Shown: positions 35,335 through 43,813 of the stretch, one piece after another
Layout: each line of letters opens with the position of its first letter
How positions within the stretch are numbered: position 1 is the first letter of the stretch
Source of the DNA: Polaribacter sp. ALD11
GTDB lineage: Bacteria; Bacteroidota; Bacteroidia; Flavobacteriales; Flavobacteriaceae
NCBI RefSeq assembly: GCF_002831685.1
Contig: NZ_CP025119.1
Span: forward strand, 1,647,001-1,711,000
DNA: 64,000 nt
Reading direction: 5' to 3'
The notes under the pieces: model-generated
Seen by the model: the letters and a program-made list of their open reading frames with translations, nothing else
The model's database searches: none
Told to the model about the DNA's origin: nothing
Translations under genes and position numbers: made by a program

Positions 35335-36435
35335 ATGAAAAAAATTTTATTTAGCGGAGCATTACTAATGTTCGGAGCAATTGCATTTGCTCAAGATTTA
35401 CCAGCAAACCCAGAACCAGGAAAATGTTACGTACGTTGTAAAACTCCTGAAGTATGGAAAAACGAAGACGTAACAATTGAGATAGCTCCTGCTTACAAGA
35501 AAATTGTAACATACCCTGCAACTTACAAAACTGTTACAGAAAGAGTACTCGTTAAAGAAGCCGATCAACGTTTAGTAATTGTACCAAGTGTTTGGGAAAC
35601 TAAAACTGAAACATATATTGGTAAAGAAGATTCGAACAAGTTAAGAACAATTAAGGCCACTTTTAGCCCAGACTCTCAAGTTATTGAAACCAAAGCTGCG
35701 TCAGCAGTTTGGGAAATGAGTGAAAAAGCACCTGATTGTGAATCTAGCGACCCTAATGACTGTAGATACTGGTGTTACAAGCCAATTCCTGCGAAATTTG
35801 TAACTGTTCCATTAACTACTTTAAATTCTGATGCTTCTACCGCTTCAGTTAAAATTCCTGGTTATGATAAAACATATACAAAAAAAGTTATGGTTTCTGG
35901 ACCAACTACAAAAACTATTGATATTCCAGCTGTTTATGGATCTATTAAAAAAATAGTTTTAGTAAAAGATGCTTATCAAGAAGAAGTTACTGTAGCAGCT
36001 AAATACAAAACGGTTACTAAAGAAGTTTTAGTAAACAAAGGAGGTTTAACTACCTGGAAAGAAGTAGAATGTGAATTAGTTAACAATACACCTTTACCAA
36101 TTAACTGGAATTTAGGAAGTGCAACTTTAACAAATGGAGCAAAAAGAATTATTGATGCTCGTTTATTACCAATCTTAAAAGATGGTGTTGCTGTAGCAAT
36201 TGAGTCTCATACAGATTCAAGAGGAACAAAAGCTAACAACCAAAACTTATCTGAAAGAAGAGCACAAGCAGTTACAAACTACTTAATTTCTAAAGGAGTT
36301 AACCCTAGTCAATTAACTGGAAACGGTCTTGGAGAATCTAAATTAACGAACAGATGTGCCGATGGAGTTTCTTGTACAGAAGCAGAACATAGAGCTAATA
36401 GAAGAACCACTTTTAGAGTCATTAATCAAAAATAA
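35335..36435 (+). CDS. OmpA-family outer membrane / peptidoglycan-binding protein
   Basis: 366-aa exported protein. It has a signal peptide (MKKILFSGALLMFGAIAFAQ) and a C-terminal OmpA domain (about 255-366) with AIESHTDSRGTKANNQNLSE, RRAQAVTNYLISKGV and a closing HRANRRTTFRV; its D and R residues bind diaminopimelate of peptidoglycan. In place of a beta-barrel, the N-terminal 240 residues contain repeated strands of the type YKTVTERVLVKEA, YGSIKKIVLVKDA and YKTVTKEVLVNKG, plus a four-cysteine segment. It has its own promoter and a strong terminator. Confidence 0.9.
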   Translation: MKKILFSGALLMFGAIAFAQDLPANPEPGKCYVRCKTPEVWKNEDVTIEIAPAYKKIVTYPATYKTVTERVLVKEADQRLVIVPSVWETKTETYIGKEDSNKLRTIKATFSPDSQVIETKAASAVWEMSEKAPDCESSDPNDCRYWCYKPIPAKFVTVPLTTLNSDASTASVKIPGYDKTYTKKVMVSGPTTKTIDIPAVYGSIKKIVLVKDAYQEEVTVAAKYKTVTKEVLVNKGGLTTWKEVECELVNNTPLPINWNLGSATLTNGAKRIIDARLLPILKDGVAVAIESHTDSRGTKANNQNLSERRAQAVTNYLISKGVNPSQLTGNGLGESKLTNRCADGVSCTEAEHRANRRTTFRVINQK

Positions 36436-36455
36436 ATTCAATTTTTTATTGAATG

Positions 36456-36488
36456 AAAAACCGAAGCAACTTGCTTCGGTTTTTTTTA
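36456..36488. terminator. Bidirectional intrinsic terminator
   Basis: 12-bp stem AAAAACCGAAGC / GCTTCGGTTTTT with loop AACTT, flanked by A and T runs, between the convergent OmpA and thioredoxin-like genes. Confidence 0.92.
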
Positions 36489-36503
36489 TTTTACTATTTT
36501 TTC

Positions 36504-36980
36504 TTAATAATTCTCTATTACAGACTCTATAAATGGATAATAATATTCTGTTAGAATTAATCCTTTTTTATAGCCAATCATTTTTCCTCTATGATTAACA
36601 AAAACTAAAGTAGGATATGATTTTACTTTGTATTTTCTTATAAGTTTATGTGTTTCTTCTAATTTATTTGGACTAACAAGATCTTTATTTCTTGGGTTAT
36701 CTGCCTCATATAAAATTAAATCTTTATCTGCCAACTCTTTAAACTTAGCTGAGTGAAACAGTTTCTTATCTAAGACTTTACATGGCCCACACCAATCTGA
36801 ACCCGTAAAATATATTAAAATCGGTTTCTTTTCTTCCTTAGACTTACTTAAAGCCTCTTTAAAAGAAGATTCCCAATTAACATGAACAACATCTTTAAAA
36901 GACAAGTGTTCAACATCTTCTTGAGCAGAGATGCCTTTTGATAATAAAATAATAACAGAAAATAAAAATATTTTTTTCAT
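36504..36980 (-). CDS. Secreted thioredoxin-fold protein
   Basis: 158-aa periplasmic or lipid-free exported thioredoxin-like protein. The signal peptide is MKKIFLFSVIILLSKGISAQ. The active site is C64-G-P-C67 in FTGSDWCGPCKVLDKKLF, the cis-proline is in VKSYPTLVFV. Such CGPC proteins in Bacteroidetes are usually reductants or disulphide isomerases for envelope proteins; the partner is unknown. Two TATTTTTG boxes on the minus strand (37002-36995 and 37011-37004) lie just upstream of the ATG. Confidence 0.9.
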   Translation of the reverse strand: MKKIFLFSVIILLSKGISAQEDVEHLSFKDVVHVNWESSFKEALSKSKEEKKPILIYFTGSDWCGPCKVLDKKLFHSAKFKELADKDLILYEADNPRNKDLVSPNKLEETHKLIRKYKVKSYPTLVFVNHRGKMIGYKKGLILTEYYYPFIESVIENY

Positions 36981-37020
36981 TCTAATAATTTGTTCAAAAA
37001 TATCAAAAATAATACCAAGT

Positions 37021-38043
37021 TTAAAAACTACCTTTTATATGATTATTTATAAGTGTATTAAACACTTCATCTTCATTATTTAAAAAAGACGTCTCAATAG
37101 GTAAATAAGATAAGTTTTCTAGATGATTTACCAATCTTACATAATCTTTTTCTGTAGTTAAAATTATTTTTGAAGATTGAATTTCATCAAACTTTTTTTG
37201 AATATCTTTAACTTCAACATCAGAAAAATGATGATGATCTGCATATTTTAAATGCTGAAACTTTACACTTAAACCTTCTAGGTAATTTAGCAATGGTGTT
37301 GGGTTTGCAATTCCTGTAATTAATAACACCTCAAAATTCTTTAATGCTAAAGTTGGTATCTCTACTGAGCCTAAAACTTTATCAGCATATGAAATACTCG
37401 TAAAGAATACTTTTTTATTGAATTTACTAAGTTTTAGTTTTATAGTATCTTGCTTATCTTTAGATAAATTTTCTGGACATTTAGTTACTAAAATTACTTC
37501 TGCTCTCTTTGCTCCTTGCCTACTTTCTCTTAAATTGCCCGTTGGTAATAAAAAATCATCAACAAATAAATCATCATATTTTGTAAGTAAGACGTAAAAA
37601 CTTCCTTTTACTTTTCGATGTTGAAAAGCATCATCTAATAAAACAACATCTGGTTTTACTTCTGAAATTAAATTTGTAATACCTTCTACTCTATTTGCAT
37701 CTACAGCAACATTAATATTTTTAAACTTCTTAAAATATTGCAAAGGTTCATCTCCAACATCTGCAGCAGCATGGTTTTTATTTAATAAAACAAAACCTAC
37801 TGTTTCTCTTTTATAACCCCTACTTAAAACTGCCGTTTTATAACTGTCTTTTAATAAACGAATTAAATACTCAATTTGTGGTGTTTTTCCTGTTCCACCA
37901 ACACTTAAATTACCTACAATAATTACAGGTATTTTAAATAATGTTTGTTTAAAAACGCCAATATCAAAAAATATATTACGAATTCTAGTTACAAAGTCGT
38001 ATAAAATTGAAAATGGAAAGAGTAAAAAACGAAGTACTTTCAT
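37021..38043 (-). CDS. lpxK: Tetraacyldisaccharide 4'-kinase (lipid A biosynthesis)
   Basis: Membrane-associated kinase that phosphorylates the 4' position of the lipid A disaccharide. The Walker A segment is VGNLSVGGTGKTPQIEYL, followed by AVLSRGYKRETVGF, the catalytic-acid segment DVVLLDDAFQHRKV and LITGIANPTPLL. An N-terminal hydrophobic helix (FLLFPFSILYDFVTRIRN) anchors it to the inner membrane. At 340 aa it is full length. It is divergent from the Nif3-like gene. Confidence 0.95.
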   Translation of the reverse strand: MKVLRFLLFPFSILYDFVTRIRNIFFDIGVFKQTLFKIPVIIVGNLSVGGTGKTPQIEYLIRLLKDSYKTAVLSRGYKRETVGFVLLNKNHAAADVGDEPLQYFKKFKNINVAVDANRVEGITNLISEVKPDVVLLDDAFQHRKVKGSFYVLLTKYDDLFVDDFLLPTGNLRESRQGAKRAEVILVTKCPENLSKDKQDTIKLKLSKFNKKVFFTSISYADKVLGSVEIPTLALKNFEVLLITGIANPTPLLNYLEGLSVKFQHLKYADHHHFSDVEVKDIQKKFDEIQSSKIILTTEKDYVRLVNHLENLSYLPIETSFLNNEDEVFNTLINNHIKGSF

Positions 38044-38076
38044 TGCTGTAAAAATACATTAAAAATGTTAACTTTG
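38043..38076 (+). promoter_or_regulatory. Promoter of the Nif3 / zinc-ribbon-like operon
   Basis: TTG at 38043-38045, a 23-nt spacer, and TAACTTTG (exact TAnnTTTG) at 38069-38076, 20 nt before the ATG. The -33 box touches the lpxK start codon. Confidence 0.55.
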
Positions 38077-38096
38077 GTTTTAGAAAAGAGAATCGA

Positions 38097-39191
38097 ATGA
38101 AGATAAGAGAAGTAACAAATTATTTAGAAGAACTGGCACCATTAAATTATGCTGAAGATTTTGATAATGTTGGTTTATTAGTAGGAGATTATACGACAGA
38201 TATTTCTGGAATTCTAGTTACACTAGACACGTTAGAAGAAACCGTAGATGAGGCAATTGCTAAAAACTGTAATTTAATTATCAGTTTTCATCCGATAATT
38301 TTTGGCGGATTAAAAAAATTAAACGGAAATTCTTACGTGGAAAGAGTGGTTTTAAAGGCTATAAAAAACGACATTGCTATTTATGCTACACATACCGCTT
38401 TAGACAACTCTAAAAATGGCGTGTCTGCAAAAATGTGCGAAGTTTTAGGTTTGATGAATCTTCAAATTTTAATTCCTAAAAAAGGAATTATAAAAAAATT
38501 AACCACATTTGTACCTACACAAGATGCAGCCGAGTTAAGAAGTGCTCTTTTTACAGCTGGCGCAGGAAACATTGGAAACTATGATAATTGTTCCTTTAAT
38601 GTAATTGGAGAAGGAACTTTTCGAGGAAATGAATATTCGAATCCTGTTATTGGAGAAAAAGGAAAAGTACATACAGAAAAAGAGACAAGAATTAGTGTTG
38701 TTTTTGAAAGTAAAAATGAAGCTTCCATATTAAAAGTTTTAAAAGAAAAACACCCTTATGAGGAAGTTGCCTATGAATTAATTACCACAGAAAACGTACA
38801 TCAAGATATTGGGTTGGGAATGATTGGTGAACTTCCAGAAGAAATGAATGAGAAAGATTTCTTACTATTTCTAAAGGAAACCATGAAAACCGATTGTGTT
38901 CGCCATTCCGAACTCATCAATAAAAAGGTAAAGAAAGTAGCAGTTTTAGGTGGTTCTGGTAGTTTTGCCATTTCCAATGCAAAAAGAGCTGGAGCAGATG
39001 CATATGTAAGTGCAGATTTTAAGTATCATGAGTTTTTTAAAGCAGAAAAAAGCATCTTATTAGCAGATATTGGTCATTATGAGAGCGAACAGTTTACAAA
39101 AAACCTTTTGGTTGACTATCTTACGAAAAAATTTAGTAATTTTGCAGTCATTTTATCAGAAAAAAGTACGAATCCAATTCATTACATATAA
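38097..39191 (+). CDS. Nif3-like (DUF34) dinuclear metal-centre protein
   Basis: 364-aa member of the Nif3/YbgI/DUF34 family, toroidal hexamers with two metal ions per subunit. Seen: FDNVGLLVGD near the start, the metal-binding ISFHPIIFGGLKKL and YATHTALDNSKNGV, and C-terminal KVAVLGGSGSF, DLTADFKYHE-like VSADFKYHEFF and DIGHYESEQ. A central insert of about 110 residues (PII-like, about 125-235) is present as in the longer subfamily. The family has no agreed function; GTP cyclohydrolase-like and metal-insertion roles are discussed. A zinc-ribbon-family gene starts 2 nt later, a conserved pairing. Confidence 0.92.
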   Translation: MKIREVTNYLEELAPLNYAEDFDNVGLLVGDYTTDISGILVTLDTLEETVDEAIAKNCNLIISFHPIIFGGLKKLNGNSYVERVVLKAIKNDIAIYATHTALDNSKNGVSAKMCEVLGLMNLQILIPKKGIIKKLTTFVPTQDAAELRSALFTAGAGNIGNYDNCSFNVIGEGTFRGNEYSNPVIGEKGKVHTEKETRISVVFESKNEASILKVLKEKHPYEEVAYELITTENVHQDIGLGMIGELPEEMNEKDFLLFLKETMKTDCVRHSELINKKVKKVAVLGGSGSFAISNAKRAGADAYVSADFKYHEFFKAEKSILLADIGHYESEQFTKNLLVDYLTKKFSNFAVILSEKSTNPIHYI

Positions 39192-39193
39192 AC

Positions 39194-39967
39194 ATGGCAA
39201 AGAAGAAAGAAATTTCAGTAGAGCAAAAATTAAGAGCATTGTATGACCTACAATTAATAGACTCTAGAATTGATGAAATTAGAAACGTTAGAGGTGAATT
39301 GCCTTTAGAGGTTGAAGATTTAGAGGATGAAGTTGCCGGATTAAATACCCGAATTGCTAATTTAGCTGAAGATGCTTCTAATTTAGAAACAGAAATCAAC
39401 AATAAAAAACAAGCAATCGAAGATTCTAAAGTTTTGATGACAAAATATGATGAGCAACAAAAAAATGTTAGAAATAACAGAGAATTTGACTCATTATCTA
39501 AAGAAATCGAATTTCAAGATTTAGAAATTCAATTAGCTGAAAAAAGAATTAACGAGTACAGGGCTAAAATTGCTCAAAAAAATGAAGTAATTGACGGAAC
39601 TAAAGAAAAATTAGCGAAGCAAGAAAAGCATTTAGGTCATAAAAAGGCTGAATTAGACGCAATTTTAAAAGAAACTGAAAAAGAAGAAAAACTTTTAGGA
39701 GAAAAATCTGAAGAATTTGCTAAAACTTTAGATACTCACTTATTTTCTGCTTATACAAGAATTAGAACCAAAGTTAAAAATGGTTTGGCTGTTGTTGCTA
39801 TCGAAAGAGGTGCTTCTGGAGGATCTTACTTTACAATTCCACCACAGGTGCAACTAGAAATTGCAAACAGAAAAAAGATAACTATAGATGAGCATAGTGG
39901 ACGTATCTTAGTAGATGCTGCATTGGCTGAAGAAGAGAAAGAAAAAATGGATAAATTATTTTCTTAA
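39194..39967 (+). CDS. CdsZ/YbgI-partner coiled-coil protein with degenerate zinc ribbon
   Basis: 257-aa protein with a long coiled coil (about 8-180) and a C-terminal domain whose flanking sequence matches the C4-type zinc-ribbon family (FSAYTRIRTKVKNGLAVV, RGASGGSYFTIPPQVQLEI, HSGRILVD). The expected C-x-x-C pairs are replaced: S208 and S211 in the first, D232 and S235 in the second, and the protein has no cysteine at all. Zinc cannot be bound as in the family, so this is a structural relic or an altered fold. It is coupled to the Nif3-like gene upstream (2 nt), which is the usual genomic partner. Confidence 0.85.
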   Translation: MAKKKEISVEQKLRALYDLQLIDSRIDEIRNVRGELPLEVEDLEDEVAGLNTRIANLAEDASNLETEINNKKQAIEDSKVLMTKYDEQQKNVRNNREFDSLSKEIEFQDLEIQLAEKRINEYRAKIAQKNEVIDGTKEKLAKQEKHLGHKKAELDAILKETEKEEKLLGEKSEEFAKTLDTHLFSAYTRIRTKVKNGLAVVAIERGASGGSYFTIPPQVQLEIANRKKITIDEHSGRILVDAALAEEEKEKMDKLFS

Positions 39968-39985
39968 TCTTTTACAATATTTCAT

Positions 39986-40018
39986 AAAAAAACTCGAAGC
40001 TTAGCTTCGAGTTTTTTT
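39986..40018. terminator. Bidirectional intrinsic terminator
   Basis: 15-bp stem, core ACTCGAAGC / GCTTCGAGT (39986-40000 and 40004-40018), loop TTA, with A and T runs; between convergent zinc-ribbon-like and DUF349 genes. Confidence 0.92.
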
Positions 40019-40040
40019 ATACCTACTATTTTGTAATAAG

Positions 40041-41969
40041 CTAGTAATCTAACTTTTTAATATAACTTAATTTTTCTTTCCAGATTTTTAAATCTTCTTT
40101 AAACTCAAGCACTCTTTTCTTTACATTTAACACCAAAGGATTGTCATCTGTTGCATTTGAGAAGAAACCTAAATTATTTTCTAATTGCTGCATTTCCTTT
40201 ACAACTTCGTCAATCTTTTTTCGAACAAATAATTGCTCTGAATCTAATTTTCTAAAATCTTCATTAGCAACTAAACCGTCTACAACATTTGTAAACTTCA
40301 ACATAGAAATTTCATTCTTACCTAAAGACAACGTTTCTAATAATCTATCTATTTGTTTATTAAACTTACCTTCTAAATGCCTAACATTTCTAGGTAATTG
40401 CCCTAGTTCTTGCCATGTTTTAATAGCTTCTAAAACACTTTCTTTCGTATGCTCCTTTTCTTCTTTTAAACTTTCTATAAAAGATTTTTTAGCATCTACG
40501 GTAGCTTGTTGTTCTTTACTAACAGCATTTTTTTGATCATGATACCTGTCAAAATAAGAATTACATGCCGCTTTAAATTTGTTCCAAATATCATCAGAGA
40601 ATTTTCTTGGTACATGACCAATTTTCTTCCAATCAGATTGTACTTTCTTCATCGCTTCGGTTGCCACATTCCAATCTTCACTTTCTTTTAAAGACTCTGC
40701 TACTTCTATTAATGCTTGCTTCTTTTTTAGATTTTCTTGTTGTTCATTTTTTTCATCTTTATAGAAAAGATTTTTTGAACTATTAAATTTCTTTGTTGCT
40801 GTTTTAAACTTTTGCCAAACCTCTTCACTCTTAGCATACGGTAATTTACCAACATTAAAGTACTCTTGTCTTAACTTCTCTATATCGTTAATGCTGTTTT
40901 GCCAATCTTTATGCGTTTTATTTTTTGAAGTATCATATGCTTCTAAACGCTCTATAACTAAAAATTTTTTATTTATAATTTCTTGATACTTAGACTTCAT
41001 ATCACGAAAGTGCTCATGACGTTTATCATGTATTTTCTTAGTAACAGCACTAAACTTTTGCCAAACGTCTTCTCTTACTTCTTTTGCAACAGGTCCAATA
41101 TCTTCTTTCCATATTTTATGTAGATCTTGCAGCTCTTTAAAAGCATCATTAACATCTGTATACTCGGCTAAAGCTTCTGCCTTTACTATAATTTTTAATT
41201 TCTCTTCTAAATTATTCTTAAAATCTAAATCTCTAAAATCATTACTTAAATGTAGTAAATCGTAAAAGCGCTCTACGTGATGATGGTATGTTTTCCAAGT
41301 ATCATTGTAACGAGTTTTAGAAACTGGCCCAATTGAGCGCCAAGCATCTTGTAAAACTCTAAACTCTTTATACATTGTATTAGCATCTGCGTCCTCTATA
41401 AGATTTTTCAAATCCTCAATAACTTGAGTTCTTTTATCTAGATTATCATTCATCTGCTTTTCTATAGCATTGTAATGCGCATCTCTTTGTTTTTTATAGT
41501 CTGATAATAAGGTATTATATGCTCCTTTTAAAGGACTAGTAAACTGAAAATCTATTGCATTTCCTCCTTCTTCTAAAAAAACTTTTTTCTTTTCAGCTAA
41601 TAAAGCACCAAACTTTGTATTAAAAGCACTTTTTATAGCCTCTACTTGGTCTTTTATTTTATTTACAGGGTTGTTAGATAATGTCTTTTGTAACTCGTTA
41701 ACTAATTCCTCTAAAGGTAAAGTAGTATAATCTAAGACAGTAGTTTTCTCCTCTTTTACTTCTTTTTTCGCTGTGTCTTCTTCATTTTTAACTACAGAAT
41801 CTTCAACTTCTTCAATTGCCTTAGCGCTTTCAGTTACTATTTCTAAAGTAACTTCTGTTGTTTCTAAAACAACTTCCGTTTTTACTTCCTTTGAATCTGT
41901 AGTTTCATTAACAACTTCTTCAATTTTTTCTACCGTTTTTTCAACGTTTCCTTCATTATTATCTAACAT
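40041..41969 (-). CDS. DUF349 repeat protein
   Basis: 642-aa, highly charged helical protein with an acidic low-complexity N-terminus (about 1-80, VVNETTDSKEVKTEV type). Four to five DUF349 repeats follow, recognised by the recurring W-x-x-(I/V)GP(V/L)-x(4,8)-(D/V)W-x-(K/R)F pattern (AWRSIGPVSKTRYNDTWKTY, IGHVPRKFSDDIWNKFKAAC). Each repeat is a helical pair. The molecular role is unknown; the family is widespread in Bacteroidetes and actinobacteria. The gene is not tightly linked to aroE upstream (94 nt). Confidence 0.9.
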   Translation of the reverse strand: MLDNNEGNVEKTVEKIEEVVNETTDSKEVKTEVVLETTEVTLEIVTESAKAIEEVEDSVVKNEEDTAKKEVKEEKTTVLDYTTLPLEELVNELQKTLSNNPVNKIKDQVEAIKSAFNTKFGALLAEKKKVFLEEGGNAIDFQFTSPLKGAYNTLLSDYKKQRDAHYNAIEKQMNDNLDKRTQVIEDLKNLIEDADANTMYKEFRVLQDAWRSIGPVSKTRYNDTWKTYHHHVERFYDLLHLSNDFRDLDFKNNLEEKLKIIVKAEALAEYTDVNDAFKELQDLHKIWKEDIGPVAKEVREDVWQKFSAVTKKIHDKRHEHFRDMKSKYQEIINKKFLVIERLEAYDTSKNKTHKDWQNSINDIEKLRQEYFNVGKLPYAKSEEVWQKFKTATKKFNSSKNLFYKDEKNEQQENLKKKQALIEVAESLKESEDWNVATEAMKKVQSDWKKIGHVPRKFSDDIWNKFKAACNSYFDRYHDQKNAVSKEQQATVDAKKSFIESLKEEKEHTKESVLEAIKTWQELGQLPRNVRHLEGKFNKQIDRLLETLSLGKNEISMLKFTNVVDGLVANEDFRKLDSEQLFVRKKIDEVVKEMQQLENNLGFFSNATDDNPLVLNVKKRVLEFKEDLKIWKEKLSYIKKLDY

Positions 41970-42063
41970 ATCTACAATGTTTAAGTTCGGTTAATAATAC
42001 ACTATTATTATAGTTTATAAAGATACTCACAACTTATTAGGTATACAAAAAGTGGAGCTAAAA

Positions 42064-42825
42064 TTATTTTTTGAATTTATTCCAAATTCTCCAAGATTCT
42101 TCTGCTTGCAATTCTAACATTTCGTATCCATTTTTTATAGTGGCTCCTTTTTCTTTTCCTTTGGATAAAAAAGTAGAAACTTCTGGATTATAAATTAAGT
42201 CGAACAGTAAATGTTTTTCTGTTAGGAATTGATATGGAATGTCTGGGAATAAATGTACATCTGGTGAAGTTCCTATAGGCGTGCAATTAATAATTATGTG
42301 ATGCTTGCATAGTACTTCTTCCGCTAAATCTTGATAAGAAATTTCCTTTTTACCTGAAGGTTTTCTAGAAACAAACTTGTATTTAATATTGTTTTTTTTA
42401 AGCGCATAAGCAATAGCCTTAGATGCACCACCAGTTCCTAAAATTAAAGCATATTTATGATGTTTTTTCAAATAAGGGAAAATAGATTTTTCAAACCCCA
42501 CTACATCTGTATTATACCCTTTTAAATTTCCTCTTTTGGTGAATTTAATGGTATTTACTGCTCCTATTTCTTTAGCCGTTTTATCTAATTTATCTAAATA
42601 CTGTATTACTTCTTCTTTATAAGGAATGGTCACATTCATTCCTGTTAAAAATGCTTCATTTTTTATGACTGAAGGAAAGTCTGATATTTCTTGAATATCA
42701 AAGTTTTTATATTCATATTTTTTTAAATCTAAAGTTTCAAATTTTTTAGTAAAATATCCTCTAGAAAATGAATAGGAAATATTTTTTCCTAAAAGACCGA
42801 AAACTTTATTTCTTTTTTCTTCCAT
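42064..42825 (-). CDS. aroE: Shikimate dehydrogenase
   Basis: NADP-dependent reduction of 3-dehydroshikimate to shikimate in aromatic amino-acid synthesis (253 aa, slightly shorter than E. coli AroE). Substrate-site residues are in GKNISYSFSRGYF and GMNVTIPYKEEVI (catalytic lysine K69), followed by AVNTI. The nucleotide loop is LILGTGGASKAIAYAL, then FVSRKPSG, and the late motif GYEMLELQAEESW. Its start overlaps the end of the upstream DUF368 gene by 20 nt, so the three genes form one unit. Confidence 0.95.
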   Translation of the reverse strand: MEEKRNKVFGLLGKNISYSFSRGYFTKKFETLDLKKYEYKNFDIQEISDFPSVIKNEAFLTGMNVTIPYKEEVIQYLDKLDKTAKEIGAVNTIKFTKRGNLKGYNTDVVGFEKSIFPYLKKHHKYALILGTGGASKAIAYALKKNNIKYKFVSRKPSGKKEISYQDLAEEVLCKHHIIINCTPIGTSPDVHLFPDIPYQFLTEKHLLFDLIYNPEVSTFLSKGKEKGATIKNGYEMLELQAEESWRIWNKFKK

Positions 42826-43813
42826 AATAATCTATTATTAAAATTAAAGCAATACCAAAAATGATGTAAAAAATGGCAAACCATGTTTCTGCTAATGAGA
42901 AATCTGGAATAAACCGATTGTAGTTTTCTATAATTTTATTTCCGTTTTTATCTAAAGAGAATTTATCATTTTCTATTAGATATAATGCTTTTTTCCAAGG
43001 CCAAACAATACCCAAAGAACCTGTAATAAAACCTATTATTACGGCAGTTACAATAGTATTCCATCTTTTTAAAACATAGCCTAAAATATGACTAATAGAA
43101 ACCAATCCAAAAGCAGAACCTGCTGTAAATACAGAAATTATTTTAAGGTATCTAATTTTTTCTGGATCTGATAAAACATCAAAATTACCTATAACTACAT
43201 TGGCAACTACGTAAAATAATTCATTTACAGCATCTACTAAAAGTAATACGTAATTACCCATTAAAATGAGTATAAAAGACCCAGAAAGCCCTGGAAGCGT
43301 CATTCCAGAAACACCTATAATTCCGCAAATAAAAACAAACCAAAGGTTGTCATTCTCTCCTGCAGGTGTTAAAAAACTGATTCCTAAACCCACAGAAGCT
43401 CCAATAATTAGAGAAATAATATTCGTTCGATTCCATTCGCCAAAATCTTTACCAATGTAATAAATAGAGCCAATAATCATCCCAAAAAACCAACTCCAAA
43501 CATAGAGTTCATAATTTTGCAAAAAGTAATCTAAAACAAGAGAAATACTGAAGTAACTAAAAATACTTCCTCCCATAATCAATATTAAAAATTGACCGTT
43601 TACATATTTATAAAAACTTCCAAACCTTCCGTTTATCAAAAGTTTAAATGCTGTAAAGTTTATTTTCCTAAAGGAATAAATCAATTCTTCATAAAAGCCA
43701 AAAACAAAAGAAACTGTTCCGCCAGAAACACCTGGAACTTTATTTGCAGCGCCCATTGCCAATCCTTTTAAGAAAAGGTATAATCTCTGTAAAAAAGTTC
43801 TTTCTATTTCCAT
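42806..43813 (-). CDS. DUF368 membrane protein, second copy (candidate undecaprenyl-phosphate translocase)
   Basis: 335-aa membrane protein with about 8 spans. The DUF368 hallmark, two inverted half-repeats each with a PG(V/L)SG motif, is present as NKVPGVSGGTVSFVFGFYEE and MTLPGLSGSFILILMGNY. DUF368 members (PopT type) have been shown to return undecaprenyl phosphate across the membrane during wall-precursor recycling, and that role is assumed here by family. It starts on the last base of the upstream DUF368 gene and overlaps aroE by 20 nt. Confidence 0.9.
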   Translation of the reverse strand: MEIERTFLQRLYLFLKGLAMGAANKVPGVSGGTVSFVFGFYEELIYSFRKINFTAFKLLINGRFGSFYKYVNGQFLILIMGGSIFSYFSISLVLDYFLQNYELYVWSWFFGMIIGSIYYIGKDFGEWNRTNIISLIIGASVGLGISFLTPAGENDNLWFVFICGIIGVSGMTLPGLSGSFILILMGNYVLLLVDAVNELFYVVANVVIGNFDVLSDPEKIRYLKIISVFTAGSAFGLVSISHILGYVLKRWNTIVTAVIIGFITGSLGIVWPWKKALYLIENDKFSLDKNGNKIIENYNRFIPDFSLAETWFAIFYIIFGIALILIIDYYGRKKK

